In this document: positions 1 through 7,432 of the stretch, piece after piece
Layout: every line of letters starts with the position of its first letter
How positions within the stretch are numbered: position 1 is the stretch's first letter
Assembly (NCBI GenBank): GCA_021847245.1
Contig: JAJZUC010000002.1
Coordinates: 62,001-126,000 of the forward strand
Origin: Deltaproteobacteria bacterium
GTDB taxonomy: Bacteria; Desulfobacterota; Desulfuromonadia; Geobacterales; Geobacteraceae
DNA: 64,000 nt
Direction: 5' to 3'
Program-made: the position numbers and the translations under genes
The notes under the pieces: model-generated
What the model saw: the letters and a program-made list of their open reading frames with translations, nothing else
Database searches by the model: none
Told to the model about the DNA's origin: nothing

Positions 1-603
1 GTGGATACTCCGCAGGCCTCCCTCGTCATCACCCACGTCTACTACGACCACCGGGATGCGGAAGAGGACCTGAACCTCATCTTCCCGGTCGAAAGGCTTC
101 GGGAGCTGGTGGAGAGGGGTGCCCTGGGCGCCCTCAACCCCTTGGCCTTTGGTCTCATGGGGCATATCGATGGCCCCCATCTGGGGACCCTCCGGAAAGA
201 GACCGCCCCGGCCATCGCCCGAAAGCTCGCCGATGCGAAGGTGGACTACGCCCTCCTGGTTCCCGCCTGAGGGAGCTGCAACCGGTCCGTGGGACTGGCG
301 GCCCGGGCGGTGGAGGCGGTGGGAATACCCACCATCTCCCTCTCCATCGTCAGGGAGATCACCGAGAAGATCCCTCCTCCCCGCGCGCTCTATCTCCGCT
401 TTCCCTTTGGGCATGCCCTCGGGGAGCCGGGGAACCGCGATCAGCAGTTGACCGTCCTCTACCTCGCGTTCCGCCTTCTCTTCGAGGCCGACCGGCCGGG
501 GACGATCCGGAATGCCGGGCTGCGCTGGCGGCGCGAGACGTACCTTCCTCCCGACTGGGAGGCGTTCCGCCGCCTCGGTCCCGGTGCGCACGGCGCGCAA
601 TAG
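1..603 (+). CDS. GrdB-like selenoprotein (glycine/sarcosine/betaine reductase selenoprotein B family), 5' end outside window
   Basis: One reading frame runs from the window edge to TAG at 601-603, interrupted only by TGA at 268-270. Both sides continue one fold: before it DYALLVPA, after it GSCNRSVGLAARAVEAVGIPT, then a conserved PFGHALGEP segment. This matches proteobacterial relatives of GrdB, which carry selenocysteine at this point in a UxxC redox motif (here U-G-S-C). A stem-loop with the geometry of a bacterial SECIS element follows the UGA. The GTG at position 1 is probably not the start, because family members have about 150 or more residues before this region. The role outside glycine-fermenting bacteria is unclear; a thiol/selenol redox function is likely. 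Automatic annotation would split it into two ORFs (1-270 and 289-603). Confidence 0.85.
282..298 (+). promoter_or_regulatory. SECIS-like stem-loop for selenocysteine insertion
   Basis: The bases CCGGTCC (282-288) and GGACTGG (292-298) form a 7-bp stem (one G-U pair) with loop GUG. The stem begins 11 nt after the UGA at 268-270. Bacterial SECIS hairpins recognised by SelB sit at about this distance and carry an exposed G/GU in the apical loop, both seen here. SelB recognition itself is inferred. Confidence 0.7.
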
Positions 604-626
604 ATAGAAGGGGAAAGGCTATCTTC

Positions 627-1196
627 ATGACTCGAAAATGGCGCTGCGACAAATGCGGCTCAATTCATGAAGGTCCCGAACCGCCGGATCTCTGCCCGCA
701 ATGCGGAGGGGACGGTTCCCGCTTCGTACCGGTAAGAGGTCGCGTATCCCGCTTTTGCAAGGACCTTTGCGACACCTTCGTCCTCCACGCCGTCGCCGCC
801 CATTTCAGTAACGGCCTCCTCCCCGCTACCGTCCTGTTCCTCCTCCTCGCCCTCTTCAGCGGGGATCCCTATTTCGAGCGGACCGTCCTCCACCTGATCA
901 TCCTTGCCCTCTGCGTGATGCCGGTCTCATTCTTCTCCGGCTTTCGCGACTGGCGCACGAAATTCGGCGGCGGCCACGCCCCGATCTTTTTCCGGAAGAT
1001 GTGGCTCTCGGGGCTCCTTTTTCTCCTCGAAGGAGGCGCCGCGGCTATCCGCCTCGCCTGTCCGGAAGTGCTCAACGATGGTGGGATCTTGAAGTGGCTT
1101 TACGCGGGGTGCCTCCTCGGCGCGCTGCCGGTGGTGGTTTTGCTCGGGCACTACGGAGGGAAGCTCGCGTTTCAGTGGAAGAGGGGGGCCAGGTAG
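627..1196 (+). CDS. Membrane protein with N-terminal rubredoxin-type zinc ribbon
   Basis: The 189-residue protein starts with a CDKC...CPQC knuckle pair (about residues 8-26), the spacing of the rubredoxin-like domain found at the end of rubrerythrins. About four hydrophobic segments follow (roughly residues 58-75, 85-105, 128-150 and 160-180), so the metal domain is cytoplasmic-side and tethered to the inner membrane. ATG at 627 follows an AAGGGGAAAGG-type ribosome site 23 bp after the selenoprotein stop, so the two may be cotranscribed. Iron or zinc binding is inferred from the cysteines. I do not recognise a named family. Confidence 0.6.
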   Translation: MTRKWRCDKCGSIHEGPEPPDLCPQCGGDGSRFVPVRGRVSRFCKDLCDTFVLHAVAAHFSNGLLPATVLFLLLALFSGDPYFERTVLHLIILALCVMPVSFFSGFRDWRTKFGGGHAPIFFRKMWLSGLLFLLEGGAAAIRLACPEVLNDGGILKWLYAGCLLGALPVVVLLGHYGGKLAFQWKRGAR

Positions 1197-1221
1197 ACCT
1201 CACCCGACATCGGAAGGAGCC

Positions 1222-1302
1222 AGGAGCCTGTCGGACTTAGGAATGAATCTGCTCTATCTGTCATTCTCTCGCTACGATTCCCTAAGTCCGACAGACTCCC
1301 TA
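1222..1302. repeat. Palindromic intergenic repeat (about 80 bp)
   Basis: AGGAGCCTGTCGGACTTAG at 1222-1240 recurs as its reverse complement at about 1281-1302, with two or three mismatches and a ~40-bp AT-richer centre. It lies between two plus-strand genes, 9 bp before the methyltransferase ATG. It has the look of a REP/MITE-type palindrome; a transcript hairpin here could affect the downstream gene. Confidence 0.7.
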
Positions 1303-1310
1303 GGAAGACG

Positions 1311-2021
1311 ATGGAAAAGAAGACATCCGGCTACTTCGCCGAAAAGTTCGAAAAGCTCGCCTGGATCTACGACTGCGCCATCTCCTTTTGGACCTTCTTT
1401 CTCGGGGGGGAGAGAAGGGTCAGGGGAGAGGTGATCCGGCACGCCGGGATACGGGAGGGAGACAGGGTTCTCGATGTGGGGTGCGGCACGGGAACCGCCT
1501 CCTTCCTGATGGCGGAGCAGGCCGGACCGGAAGGGGAGGTGGTGGGGATCGATCTCGCAGAGAGGATGATCGCCATCGCCCGGAAAAAGCTGGCGAAATC
1601 TGGGCTCGGGAACATCTCGTTTCGCCAGGCGAATGCGGAGGATCTCCCTTTCCCCGACTCATCCTTCGACAGGGTCACCTTTTTTGCCGTCCTCCACGAG
1701 ATGAACCACGAAGGGCGGATCAACGCCCTGAAAGAGACCTGCCGGGTGCTGAGGCCCGGGGGGAGGGTGCTGATTAACGATCTGGATGCGCCGGAGAAAG
1801 GCCTCGGCCGGCTCCTCATGAAGCTCCTTTTGCTGGTGGAAGGGAAAACGGCCAGCGAGATGCTTCGGCGGGGACTTGACGCCGAGATAGGCGAGGCGGC
1901 CGGCGAGTGCCTGCGGGTCGTTCGGAAAAGGAAGATGCTTTCAGGGCTGGTGCAGGTTCTGGTGCTGGAGAACGTAGCAGAAAGCAGCTCTTTCATCGGT
2001 GACCCTCCTGAAGATTTGTAA
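1311..2021 (+). CDS. Class I SAM-dependent methyltransferase (UbiE/Methyltransf_11 type)
   Basis: This 236-residue protein has the SAM-binding motif I VLDVGCGTG (about residues 52-60), acidic motif II VVGIDLAE, a motif near AEDLPFPDSSFD, and RVLRPGGRVLI before the last strands. The order is that of the UbiE/COQ5-like fold. The substrate cannot be told from sequence; the C-terminal part (residues about 160-236) is not typical of menaquinone methyltransferases. ATG at 1311 follows GGAAGACG. It is transcribed toward the minus-strand ArsR unit and ends at a strong hairpin. Confidence 0.8.
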   Translation: MEKKTSGYFAEKFEKLAWIYDCAISFWTFFLGGERRVRGEVIRHAGIREGDRVLDVGCGTGTASFLMAEQAGPEGEVVGIDLAERMIAIARKKLAKSGLGNISFRQANAEDLPFPDSSFDRVTFFAVLHEMNHEGRINALKETCRVLRPGGRVLINDLDAPEKGLGRLLMKLLLLVEGKTASEMLRRGLDAEIGEAAGECLRVVRKRKMLSGLVQVLVLENVAESSSFIGDPPEDL

Positions 2022-2025
2022 GAGG

Positions 2026-2049
2026 GGGAGGCGGGAAAACCCGCCTCCC
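2026..2049. terminator. Bidirectional hairpin terminator candidate
   Basis: A perfect 10-bp stem (GGGAGGCGGG / CCCGCCTCCC) closes on an AAAA loop between converging genes. No clear T-run follows, so termination efficiency is uncertain. Confidence 0.6.
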
Positions 2050-2057
2050 GGCCTGAC

Positions 2058-2153
2058 CTACTTCTTGACCGGCGGCGTACAGCCGCAGCCGCACTTGCCT
2101 TCCTGCTTCTTCACTTCCTGCTTCTCGTTCGACACATTCTTGTTTTCGGCCAT
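2058..2153 (-). CDS. 31-residue CGCGC metal-binding peptide
   Basis: The minus-strand frame begins at ATG 2153-2151, preceded by an excellent Shine-Dalgarno AAAGGAGGTGATAACG, and ends at TAG 2058-2060. The product MAENKNVSNEKQEVKKQEGK is followed by CGCGCTPPVKK: a highly charged N-terminal half and a C-terminal CGCGC cluster, a plausible soft-metal ligand. It lies 72 bp downstream of an ArsR-type repressor whose own tail has CTCGCGGG, so the two probably form an operon induced by the same metal. It has no signal peptide, so it should be cytoplasmic. The family is not known to me. It is too short for most gene callers. Confidence 0.7.
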   Translation of the reverse strand: MAENKNVSNEKQEVKKQEGKCGCGCTPPVKK

Positions 2154-2225
2154 CGTTATCACCTCCTTTCTAAATAAGTTAGTGCAAATATACTGAAACA
2201 TTCGGCAAAGAAAAAAGGCCAAGAT

Positions 2226-2522
2226 TCATTGGCACTTCTTCTCTCCGCCGCCGCAGCCGCAGGTACAGACCCGGTTGAGCCGCTGCCTGCAACTCTCCAG
2301 GGCCTCTCGGTTCAGGGAGTAGTAAATCCAGTAACCCTGCCGTTCGTCCCTCACCAGCCCCGCCGACTTCAGCACCCGCAGGTGCTGGGAGACCGCCGAC
2401 TGCGTTACCCCCAGGGCCTCGGCCATGGCGTTGACGCTCATCGGCTCCTTCTTGAGAAGTTCGATGATCTCGATCCGCTTGTCCACGGAAAGGATCTTGA
2501 AGAGTTCCGCCGCTTCCTTCAT
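2226..2522 (-). CDS. ArsR/SmtB-family metal-responsive repressor
   Basis: The 98-residue winged-helix protein contains LFKILSVDKRIEIIELL and the recognition-helix region VTQSAVSQHLRVLKSAGLV, standard for ArsR regulators. The classical CxC/CVC site in the alpha3 helix is absent; instead the C-terminus carries CTCGCGGGEKKC, so metal sensing through a C-terminal cysteine cluster is likely. The gene heads a unit with the CGCGC peptide downstream. Repression of its own promoter through the dyad at 2541-2560 is inferred. Ligand unknown: As(III), Cd, Zn, Cu and Ag are all possible. Confidence 0.85.
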   Translation of the reverse strand: MKEAAELFKILSVDKRIEIIELLKKEPMSVNAMAEALGVTQSAVSQHLRVLKSAGLVRDERQGYWIYYSLNREALESCRQRLNRVCTCGCGGGEKKCQ

Positions 2523-2540
2523 TTGCGTAACCTTTAAAGT

Positions 2541-2560
2541 AAATACTTATACTCTTATTT
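2541..2560 (-). promoter_or_regulatory. Probable ArsR operator upstream of the repressor gene
   Basis: The 20-bp stretch has AAATA at one end and TATTT at the other around an AT-rich centre, a shape like ArsR/SmtB operators. It lies 18-38 bp before the repressor ATG and would overlap the core promoter. Autoregulation is an inference. Confidence 0.5.
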
Positions 2561-2611
2561 AAAACCATGCCAGGCTTTTGTCAAGAAATTTTTCTGCGGA
2601 AGGGGAGCCTT

Positions 2612-3217
2612 TCAGAACCAGTGGCTTAGCCACCACTTCTCGAACAGGACCTTCCCCCAGTGCCAGAAGCGGCTCGGCTGGCCGAATTTCACCGCCGGGT
2701 GTGGCTCCGCGTAATCGAGCAAGAGGGCCGTCTCGTAAGGGGCGGACGGACACTTGAAAGGAACGGAGGAGACGAGGAGGACCACGCTGCCGCCTGAGAA
2801 GACTTTCAGGGCATCCCTGAGGGCGCAGGCCCCCTCCAGGGAGTATGGTGTCAGGGCGGACTCAGAAAGCCCGGGAATGGCCTGGGGGTAGAGCTCGGCA
2901 CCGAGGGCAACGATCGGGTAGTCGTAGGCCAGGTCCTGGGAGCCTGTTTTCACGACCCTCTTCTCCGCGGCAATCTCCAGCGCCTCCGCGTGCACGAACT
3001 CAATCCCCCTTTCCCTCAGAAGACCCAACTCGCGTGATATTCGGGATGGCTCCCGACACCCCAGCATCAGCCAGAGGAAGGAGGGGGCGAATTCGTGGTG
3101 GGTCTTCCGGTCCACCACGACGACCCGGTGCTCTCTCCCCAGTTTTCTGCGCAGCTTGTTGGAGGCGACAAGCCCCCCGACGCCACCGCCAAGAACCAGT
3201 ACGGTTTTTCCCGCCAT
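2612..3217 (-). pseudogene. Sulfide:quinone oxidoreductase-like flavoprotein with internal in-frame deletion
   Basis: The 201-residue frame starts like an SQR/NDH-2 flavoprotein: VLVLGGGVGGLVASNKL (FAD Rossmann motif), then DYPIVALGAEL and FKCPSAPYETALLLDY. At about residue 168 it jumps to AVKFGQPSRFWHWGKVLFEK, which resembles the extreme C-terminus of ~380-residue family members. The second Rossmann domain, the quinone-side cysteines and most of the C-terminal FAD domain, about 170 residues, are missing, yet the frame is open. It may still be translated but is unlikely to be a working oxidoreductase. The simplest explanation is an in-frame internal deletion. Confidence 0.75.
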
Positions 3218-3301
3218 GGCTTACCCCCATTGGCACGATATGAGCCAATTATATTCCTGACCGATGAAGGGCAAAAGGGGAGACGGAAAGAGACAGAGGC
3301 A

Positions 3302-3880
3302 TCAGAGGCCGGGTTTCCTGAAAAGGAGCCCGTAGTGGTACGGTTTCAAATCGAAGCGCTCCTCCTCATCGAAGGCAAAGCCGGCCTTCCTTCCCCATTC
3401 CATGCACTGCTCGGGGCGGGGACGAATGTCCATGGAGGGGCCTCGCGGGGTGGTCGGATCGTAGTTCCAGTGAATGACCGCGGCGATCCCGCCCGGTCTC
3501 AGGACCCGGAAAGCTTCCTTCAGCAGGGCCACCGGCTCCTCGTGGTGAAGGATATTGAAGAGGAGCGCTGCATCGACCGAATTGTCCGGAAGACCTGTCC
3601 CCCCGGCCACGAAATCGCGCAAGAGAAGTCGGACGTTTCCAATCCCCTCGCGTGCGCATTTCTCCCGGACCATCTCGATCATCTCGGGCTCTATGTCGAG
3701 GGCATGGACCGTCCCGGAGACGAGCCGGGCGGCAGGGATGGTGAATGTCCCGTAGCCGCAGCCGAACTCGAGGATATCCCCGGTGTTCCCGTCAATGGAA
3801 AAGGTCCGGAGCGCCTTTTCCGGATCGAAGAAGGTGGACCACCATCCCTCCTCGGGCATGCCGCTGTCACGGACTTTCAT
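3302..3880 (-). CDS. Class I SAM-dependent methyltransferase
   Basis: The 192-residue protein has motif I ILEFGCGYGTFTIPAA (about residues 36-51), HALDIEPEM as motif II, and RVLRPGGIAAVIHWN as motif III/post-motif. ATG at 3880 follows AAGAAGGGAGAGAACG. It is compact, with no extra domain, and the substrate is unknown. It lies upstream of the truncated flavoprotein on the same strand, about 84 bp away, so they may share a transcript. It is unrelated in detail to the methyltransferases at 1311-2021 and 4149-4385. Confidence 0.8.
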   Translation of the reverse strand: MKVRDSGMPEEGWWSTFFDPEKALRTFSIDGNTGDILEFGCGYGTFTIPAARLVSGTVHALDIEPEMIEMVREKCAREGIGNVRLLLRDFVAGGTGLPDNSVDAALLFNILHHEEPVALLKEAFRVLRPGGIAAVIHWNYDPTTPRGPSMDIRPRPEQCMEWGRKAGFAFDEEERFDLKPYHYGLLFRKPGL

Positions 3881-3940
3881 CGTTCTCTCCCTTCTTGCAG
3901 AACTTGGCGTGGAGCATTAGGGGCGCTGTCGCGAAGACAC

Positions 3941-4150
3941 GAAGCACTTCTTTTTCTGCTGGAGCGGTTCATCCCCCTGAGGCGGGCCAAACGCCCCCTG
4001 GACGGGAGGCTCTTCGTCAATCTTACCTTCGCCCTTCTCGCCTTTGCCACGGTCGCTATCGCCGTGCGCCCGGCAGCCGAGACGACGCTCGCCTGGACCG
4101 GCCAGGCTTCCTTCGGACTGCTCCATCTCCCAGCGGTTCCTGTGGCGGTT
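3941..4150 (+). pseudogene. Fragment of a sterol desaturase/fatty-acid hydroxylase-family gene (N-terminal part)
   Basis: Frame 2 reads ALLFLLERFIPLRRAKRPLD, then RLFVNLTFALLAFATVAIA and FGLLHLPAVPVAV. That arrangement (ER.FPLRR.KRP, VNL.FA, membrane segment) is typical of the N-terminus of bacterial sterol-desaturase-family proteins. There is no good start codon, the His-box catalytic region is missing, and the frame runs straight into an oppositely oriented methyltransferase fragment at 4149. I read it as a relic left by deletion. Confidence 0.55.
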
Positions 4151-4385
4151 AAGCGAAGTCTGCAAAACCCGCTGCTTGAAGAATTGAAAGGATTTCAGCC
4201 GGGGTGTGAAAGATGGCTTCACGATAAAAGAGGCTCGTTTCCTTGTTCGCCCGATATAACTTCCCCAGAAAGCTCTCTCCATCGATGAAACCGACGAGAA
4301 CTGAGCCTCCATCCTTCAGAACCCGCCACACCTCTTTGAACGCTGCAGCCGGGTCTTCCAGGAAGCAGACCACGTTCACCCCGCC
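4149..4385 (-). pseudogene. Methyltransferase fragment truncated at both ends
   Basis: This stretch encodes VNVVCFLEDPAAAFKEVWRV, LKDGGSVLVGFIDGESFLG and FHTPAEILSILQAAGF. These match the motif III to C-terminal portion of a class I methyltransferase. The SAM-binding first half is absent and the usual last ~20 residues are cut off where the desaturase fragment begins. It starts abruptly 2 bp after the stop codon of the Spy-like gene. No intact product is expected. Confidence 0.65.
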
Positions 4386-4386
4386 T

Positions 4387-5265
4387 CTAGAATTCAAATA
4401 CCCTCTCCTTCACCCCTGCAACATCCTTGATTATCACATCGACTTTTTCCGTCTTCGGGTTCTCAAATTCGAGAACCGCTGAACGGTGATGCCCCGCACC
4501 TTCCTGGGATTTCAAGATGCCTTTGTATTCCTTGCCGCCGGCCCGCAGCACGACGATCTCATCAAACTTGTACTGGTCGAGTGCTACTGTATGGGTATTG
4601 AGGGCAACCTTAAACGTGAGGGTCCCATCTCTGTTCAGAAGCGATATGGTGGCGGTAACGCCGGCCTCCGACTTCTCCCGGGTCATTCGGGATGCGCTTT
4701 CTTCCTTTTGCATGCCGCCCATCCCCTCCATCATCTTGCCGGACATCATGCCTTGCATGCCGCCCATCATCTGCATCATCCCGCCCATCTTTTCCGCACG
4801 GCTGCCCTCCATCCGGCGGAGCTTTCCCCACTGTTCCTCGGTGAGTGCCGCACGCAGCTCTGACAGAAACTCCAAATGGAGGATCCGAATCCTGGCCTCT
4901 TCCCGGGAAATCTCCTCCGTTTTTTTCCGGGCGGCAGAAAGGTCGAAATCTTTTCTTTCCAGAAGATGCTTCAACTCGAGCCGCAGGACTTGCAGGTCTG
5001 CCAACATTCGGATGGCCTTTTTCTGAAGATCGAAGCGCTTTTCATCCAGGGACTTCAGAACTTCCGGGGAGAGACCGAGCTGGTCGAGGTCGACTTGGCA
5101 GGCGGCCATGAGGTCGGGTTCGACCGACCCGGCCATACAGGCGGGTCCCATGCACATCCCCATTTCCGTGCCTTGCCTTTCCGCCATCCCCTCTTCCTTT
5201 GTCTGGGCGACGGCAAGCCCTGCAAGAGACAAAACCACCATGAGTACGAGTACGGTCTTCTTCAT
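4387..5265 (-). CDS. Spy/CpxP-like periplasmic heavy-metal resistance protein, with extra C-terminal domain
   Basis: ATG at 5265 follows AAAAGGAGGCGCTT and starts a clear Sec signal peptide (MKKTVLVLMVVLSLAGLAVAQ). Residues about 40-160 are helical and charged with an LTEEQ motif, as in Spy/CpxP/ZraP proteins, which bind metals and act as periplasmic chaperones. A Met/Gly-rich segment (repeated GGMQGMM-type units, about 165-195) suggests Cu(I)/Ag(I) binding. The last ~90 residues form a separate beta-rich domain I do not recognise. An in-frame extension upstream to 5604 lacks a ribosome site and was not used. At 292 residues it is much longer than Spy (about 160). Confidence 0.75.
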   Translation of the reverse strand: MKKTVLVLMVVLSLAGLAVAQTKEEGMAERQGTEMGMCMGPACMAGSVEPDLMAACQVDLDQLGLSPEVLKSLDEKRFDLQKKAIRMLADLQVLRLELKHLLERKDFDLSAARKKTEEISREEARIRILHLEFLSELRAALTEEQWGKLRRMEGSRAEKMGGMMQMMGGMQGMMSGKMMEGMGGMQKEESASRMTREKSEAGVTATISLLNRDGTLTFKVALNTHTVALDQYKFDEIVVLRAGGKEYKGILKSQEGAGHHRSAVLEFENPKTEKVDVIIKDVAGVKERVFEF

Positions 5266-5494
5266 AAGCGCCTCCTTTTCGAACATGTTCCTGTTCCATT
5301 GCAATCCAATCATAACACTGCCAAACGACGTTGCAACGCAGTACCGTTCATCACGATTATTTGCGATTTTCCTGCTGCTTGTCGGTTGAATTACTCGATA
5401 TCGAGGGGATGGACGATGAGCCGGGTGGCCGAGTGCGCCGAAAATTGATGATCTCGCTTGAGAATCCGATGCTTCCGGGTGATAGAATAAGACC

Positions 5495-6475
5495 ATGAAA
5501 GCAGAGCGATATGTAAACGGCAGGAAAACCAGGATAGCCGTACTGATCTTTACGGTGGTGGTCGTTGCCCTCTTCCACTTCCTGATCCCGACGGCACCGC
5601 ACACCTACCACAAGATTCACATCGTTTTGCGAAAACTCTATTTTCTGCCGCCGGTCATGGCGGGCGCCTGGTTCGGCCTGCGGGGGGCCGCCCTGACGAC
5701 GGCCGTCATCAGCGTTGTCTTTGTCGCCCATGCGATTGTCGACTGGCCGGGGAACTACATGGAACAGGCCAACCAGCTCGGGGAACTGGCGGGCTTCTGG
5801 GTGGTGGGGCTGGTCCCGGGCTGGCTCTTCGACCGCCGGCGCGCCCTCATGGAGAGCCTCGCCAGGGCCAACGAGGAGACCCTCCTCGCCCTGGTGTCGG
5901 CCCTCGACATGCGGGAGAGAAATACCCGGCTCCATTCGCAGCGGGTGAGGGAGTACACCCTCCTGCTCGCCAATCGTTTCGGCGTCGCGGAAAGGGAGAG
6001 ACGGGCCATCGGGCTTGGCGCCCTCCTGCACGACGTGGGGAAGATCGCGGTTACCGACCGTGTCCTGTTGAAGCCGGCGGGGCTTACGGAGGATGAGTGG
6101 CGGGAGATGCGCCGGCACCCCGGGGAAGGGTACCGGCTTTTGCGCCGGATCGGGTTTCTCCGGGAGGCGGCGGAGATCGTCTATGCCCACCACGAGCATT
6201 ACGACGGCACCGGCTATCCGCGGGGGCTCAAGGGTGAGGAAATTCCGCTCGGTGCCCGCCTCTTCATGGTGGCCGACGTCTTCGACGCCCTCACCTCGGA
6301 GCGCCCCTACCACGAGGCGATGGGGTACCAGCAGGCGGCGCGCGTCATCCGGGAGAATAGGGGCAAGCACTTCGATCCCGCGGTAGTCAATGTTTTCGAA
6401 GCGATTCGCCCCGAGGAGTGGGAGAAGGTGCGGAAGCGGTTTGCCGACGCGAACGGAGACACATCCATTCGGTAA
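5495..6475 (+). CDS. Membrane-bound HD-GYP domain protein (predicted cyclic-di-GMP phosphodiesterase)
   Basis: Residues 1-120 hold about three membrane segments with a conserved HIVLRKLYFLPPVMAGAWFG stretch. The HD-GYP domain follows, with HD at 179-180 (LLHDVGK), HP at 208-209, HHE at 232-234, DGTGYPRGLKGEEIP, and D261 with the DALTSERPY segment. All the usual metal ligands and the GYP signature are present, so it should hydrolyse c-di-GMP. It is divergent from the Spy-like gene (229 bp apart). A close paralogue lacking several of these residues lies at 17431-18384. Confidence 0.88.
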   Translation: MKAERYVNGRKTRIAVLIFTVVVVALFHFLIPTAPHTYHKIHIVLRKLYFLPPVMAGAWFGLRGAALTTAVISVVFVAHAIVDWPGNYMEQANQLGELAGFWVVGLVPGWLFDRRRALMESLARANEETLLALVSALDMRERNTRLHSQRVREYTLLLANRFGVAERERRAIGLGALLHDVGKIAVTDRVLLKPAGLTEDEWREMRRHPGEGYRLLRRIGFLREAAEIVYAHHEHYDGTGYPRGLKGEEIPLGARLFMVADVFDALTSERPYHEAMGYQQAARVIRENRGKHFDPAVVNVFEAIRPEEWEKVRKRFADANGDTSIR

Positions 6476-6541
6476 GGCCGGGAGGCCGCCAGGACCGCCA
6501 GCGTCGGACCCTTCATGAATATTGCTGCAGCACCATGCCGG

Positions 6542-7045
6542 TCACTCGGCAGTCCCTTCGGCCTGGAACTTTTTCTTCATTCCTTCGGTAATCTCGTGAT
6601 CCGTAGCGCCTAGTTCGGCCCAGAGCAAGGCCAGCATCGCCTGGGTGTAACAGGTGGTGCAAAAGGAACCGTGCCTGGCGTAGACAAGCTGCTTTTCATT
6701 TTCGATAAAGCAGTCCAGCAGGTTTCTGTGTCCCACCACATTGCAGGGGCAATAGCAATGAATCTTCGCCAGCAACTCCGGCCTCTTGACGGCGATCTTG
6801 TAGCCCGTTTCAGAAGACTTGTTTGCAAAGACATAGTCGGGGAAACGATAGGCTTCCCATCTTTCTCCGGGATACTTCTTCTGCAGGGCATTGGCGGCGC
6901 TTGCGGTCAATTCCGCCAAAGACATGGCCAGAACCCGGTTGAACTCTTTCTTCTGCAGCTCATCCATGGCGAAAACCGGTTTCGGGAGCCCGGTCGAGAG
7001 TAGGCAGAGCATGAAGATACATGTCAAACGATAATAAGTGCTCAT
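6542..7045 (-). CDS. PCYCGC-type secreted cysteine-motif protein
   Basis: The start at 7045 (MSTYYRLT) follows CCAGGAGTCGCTT; an upstream TTG at 7069 is less likely. Residues about 1-27 are a signal peptide ending near VFAMD. The mature part contains HCYCPCNVVGHRNLLDCFI (about residues 104-122) and later FCTTCYTQAM. This is the layout of the PCYCGC domain of secreted or lipid-anchored proteins, with a likely metal-binding cysteine cluster. It is the last gene of the cusB-cusA-PII unit, 20 bp after the PII stop, so a copper-linked periplasmic role is likely. 167 residues. Confidence 0.7.
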   Translation of the reverse strand: MSTYYRLTCIFMLCLLSTGLPKPVFAMDELQKKEFNRVLAMSLAELTASAANALQKKYPGERWEAYRFPDYVFANKSSETGYKIAVKRPELLAKIHCYCPCNVVGHRNLLDCFIENEKQLVYARHGSFCTTCYTQAMLALLWAELGATDHEITEGMKKKFQAEGTAE

Positions 7046-7065
7046 AAGCGACTCCTGGATATCCC

Positions 7066-7392
7066 TCAAATTTCTTCGGGCAAAGCCTCGGACCTGGTCC
7101 GGATGCGGTAGAGTTTCTCCACCGGGAGCACGGCCACGACACCGTCACCGGGCATGCTGGTGTGGGCGAGCTCCATGATGGCGGCGATGGTCTCGTCAAC
7201 CCTGGATCTTTCGGTAAAGATCTCAATCCGGGAATGGCTTACCATCCAGTCGGGATTGAAAAAATTGGCGTATTCGCCGTATCCCTTGACTTTGGTTACG
7301 CTGATCCCCTTTACCCCCATGTCGACAAGTCTCCCTTCCACTTTTTCCAACACCTCATTGCGGATAATGGCGACAACTGTTCTCAGTTCCAT
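7066..7392 (-). CDS. PII-like signalling protein linked to CusA efflux operon
   Basis: The 108-residue protein has the ferredoxin-like PII core: N-terminal VVAIIRNEVLEKVEGRLVDMG, central VTKVKGYGEY, HSRIEIFTE, and C-terminal PGDGVVAVLPVEKLYRIRT. The T-loop is much shorter than in GlnB/GlnK and lacks the uridylylated Tyr segment, so it belongs to the non-classical PII-like group. It sits 40 bp downstream of cusA and just upstream of the PCYCGC gene. PII-like proteins next to heavy-metal RND genes recur in such bacteria; here it may sense a metal or a nucleotide to control the pump. The ligand is unknown. Confidence 0.8.
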   Translation of the reverse strand: MELRTVVAIIRNEVLEKVEGRLVDMGVKGISVTKVKGYGEYANFFNPDWMVSHSRIEIFTERSRVDETIAAIMELAHTSMPGDGVVAVLPVEKLYRIRTRSEALPEEI

Positions 7393-7432
7393 GGCTTGCC
7401 TCCCGATTATTGTTTGCTACGGCGTCATTAAT

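Noticed and set aside
3095-4288. 397-residue plus-strand open frame across 3.1-4.3 kb
   Set aside because: Most is antisense to the flavoprotein and methyltransferase genes; only the 3941-4150 part shows a family pattern and is listed as a fragment.
5281-5290. GAACATGTTC palindrome in the leader of the Spy-like gene as a LexA-like site
   Set aside because: It lacks the four-base spacer of Gram-positive LexA boxes and no SOS gene follows; chance palindrome.
7016-7069. Alternative TTG start for the PCYCGC protein at 7069
   Set aside because: It overlaps the PII stop codon and has a poorer ribosome site than ATG 7045.
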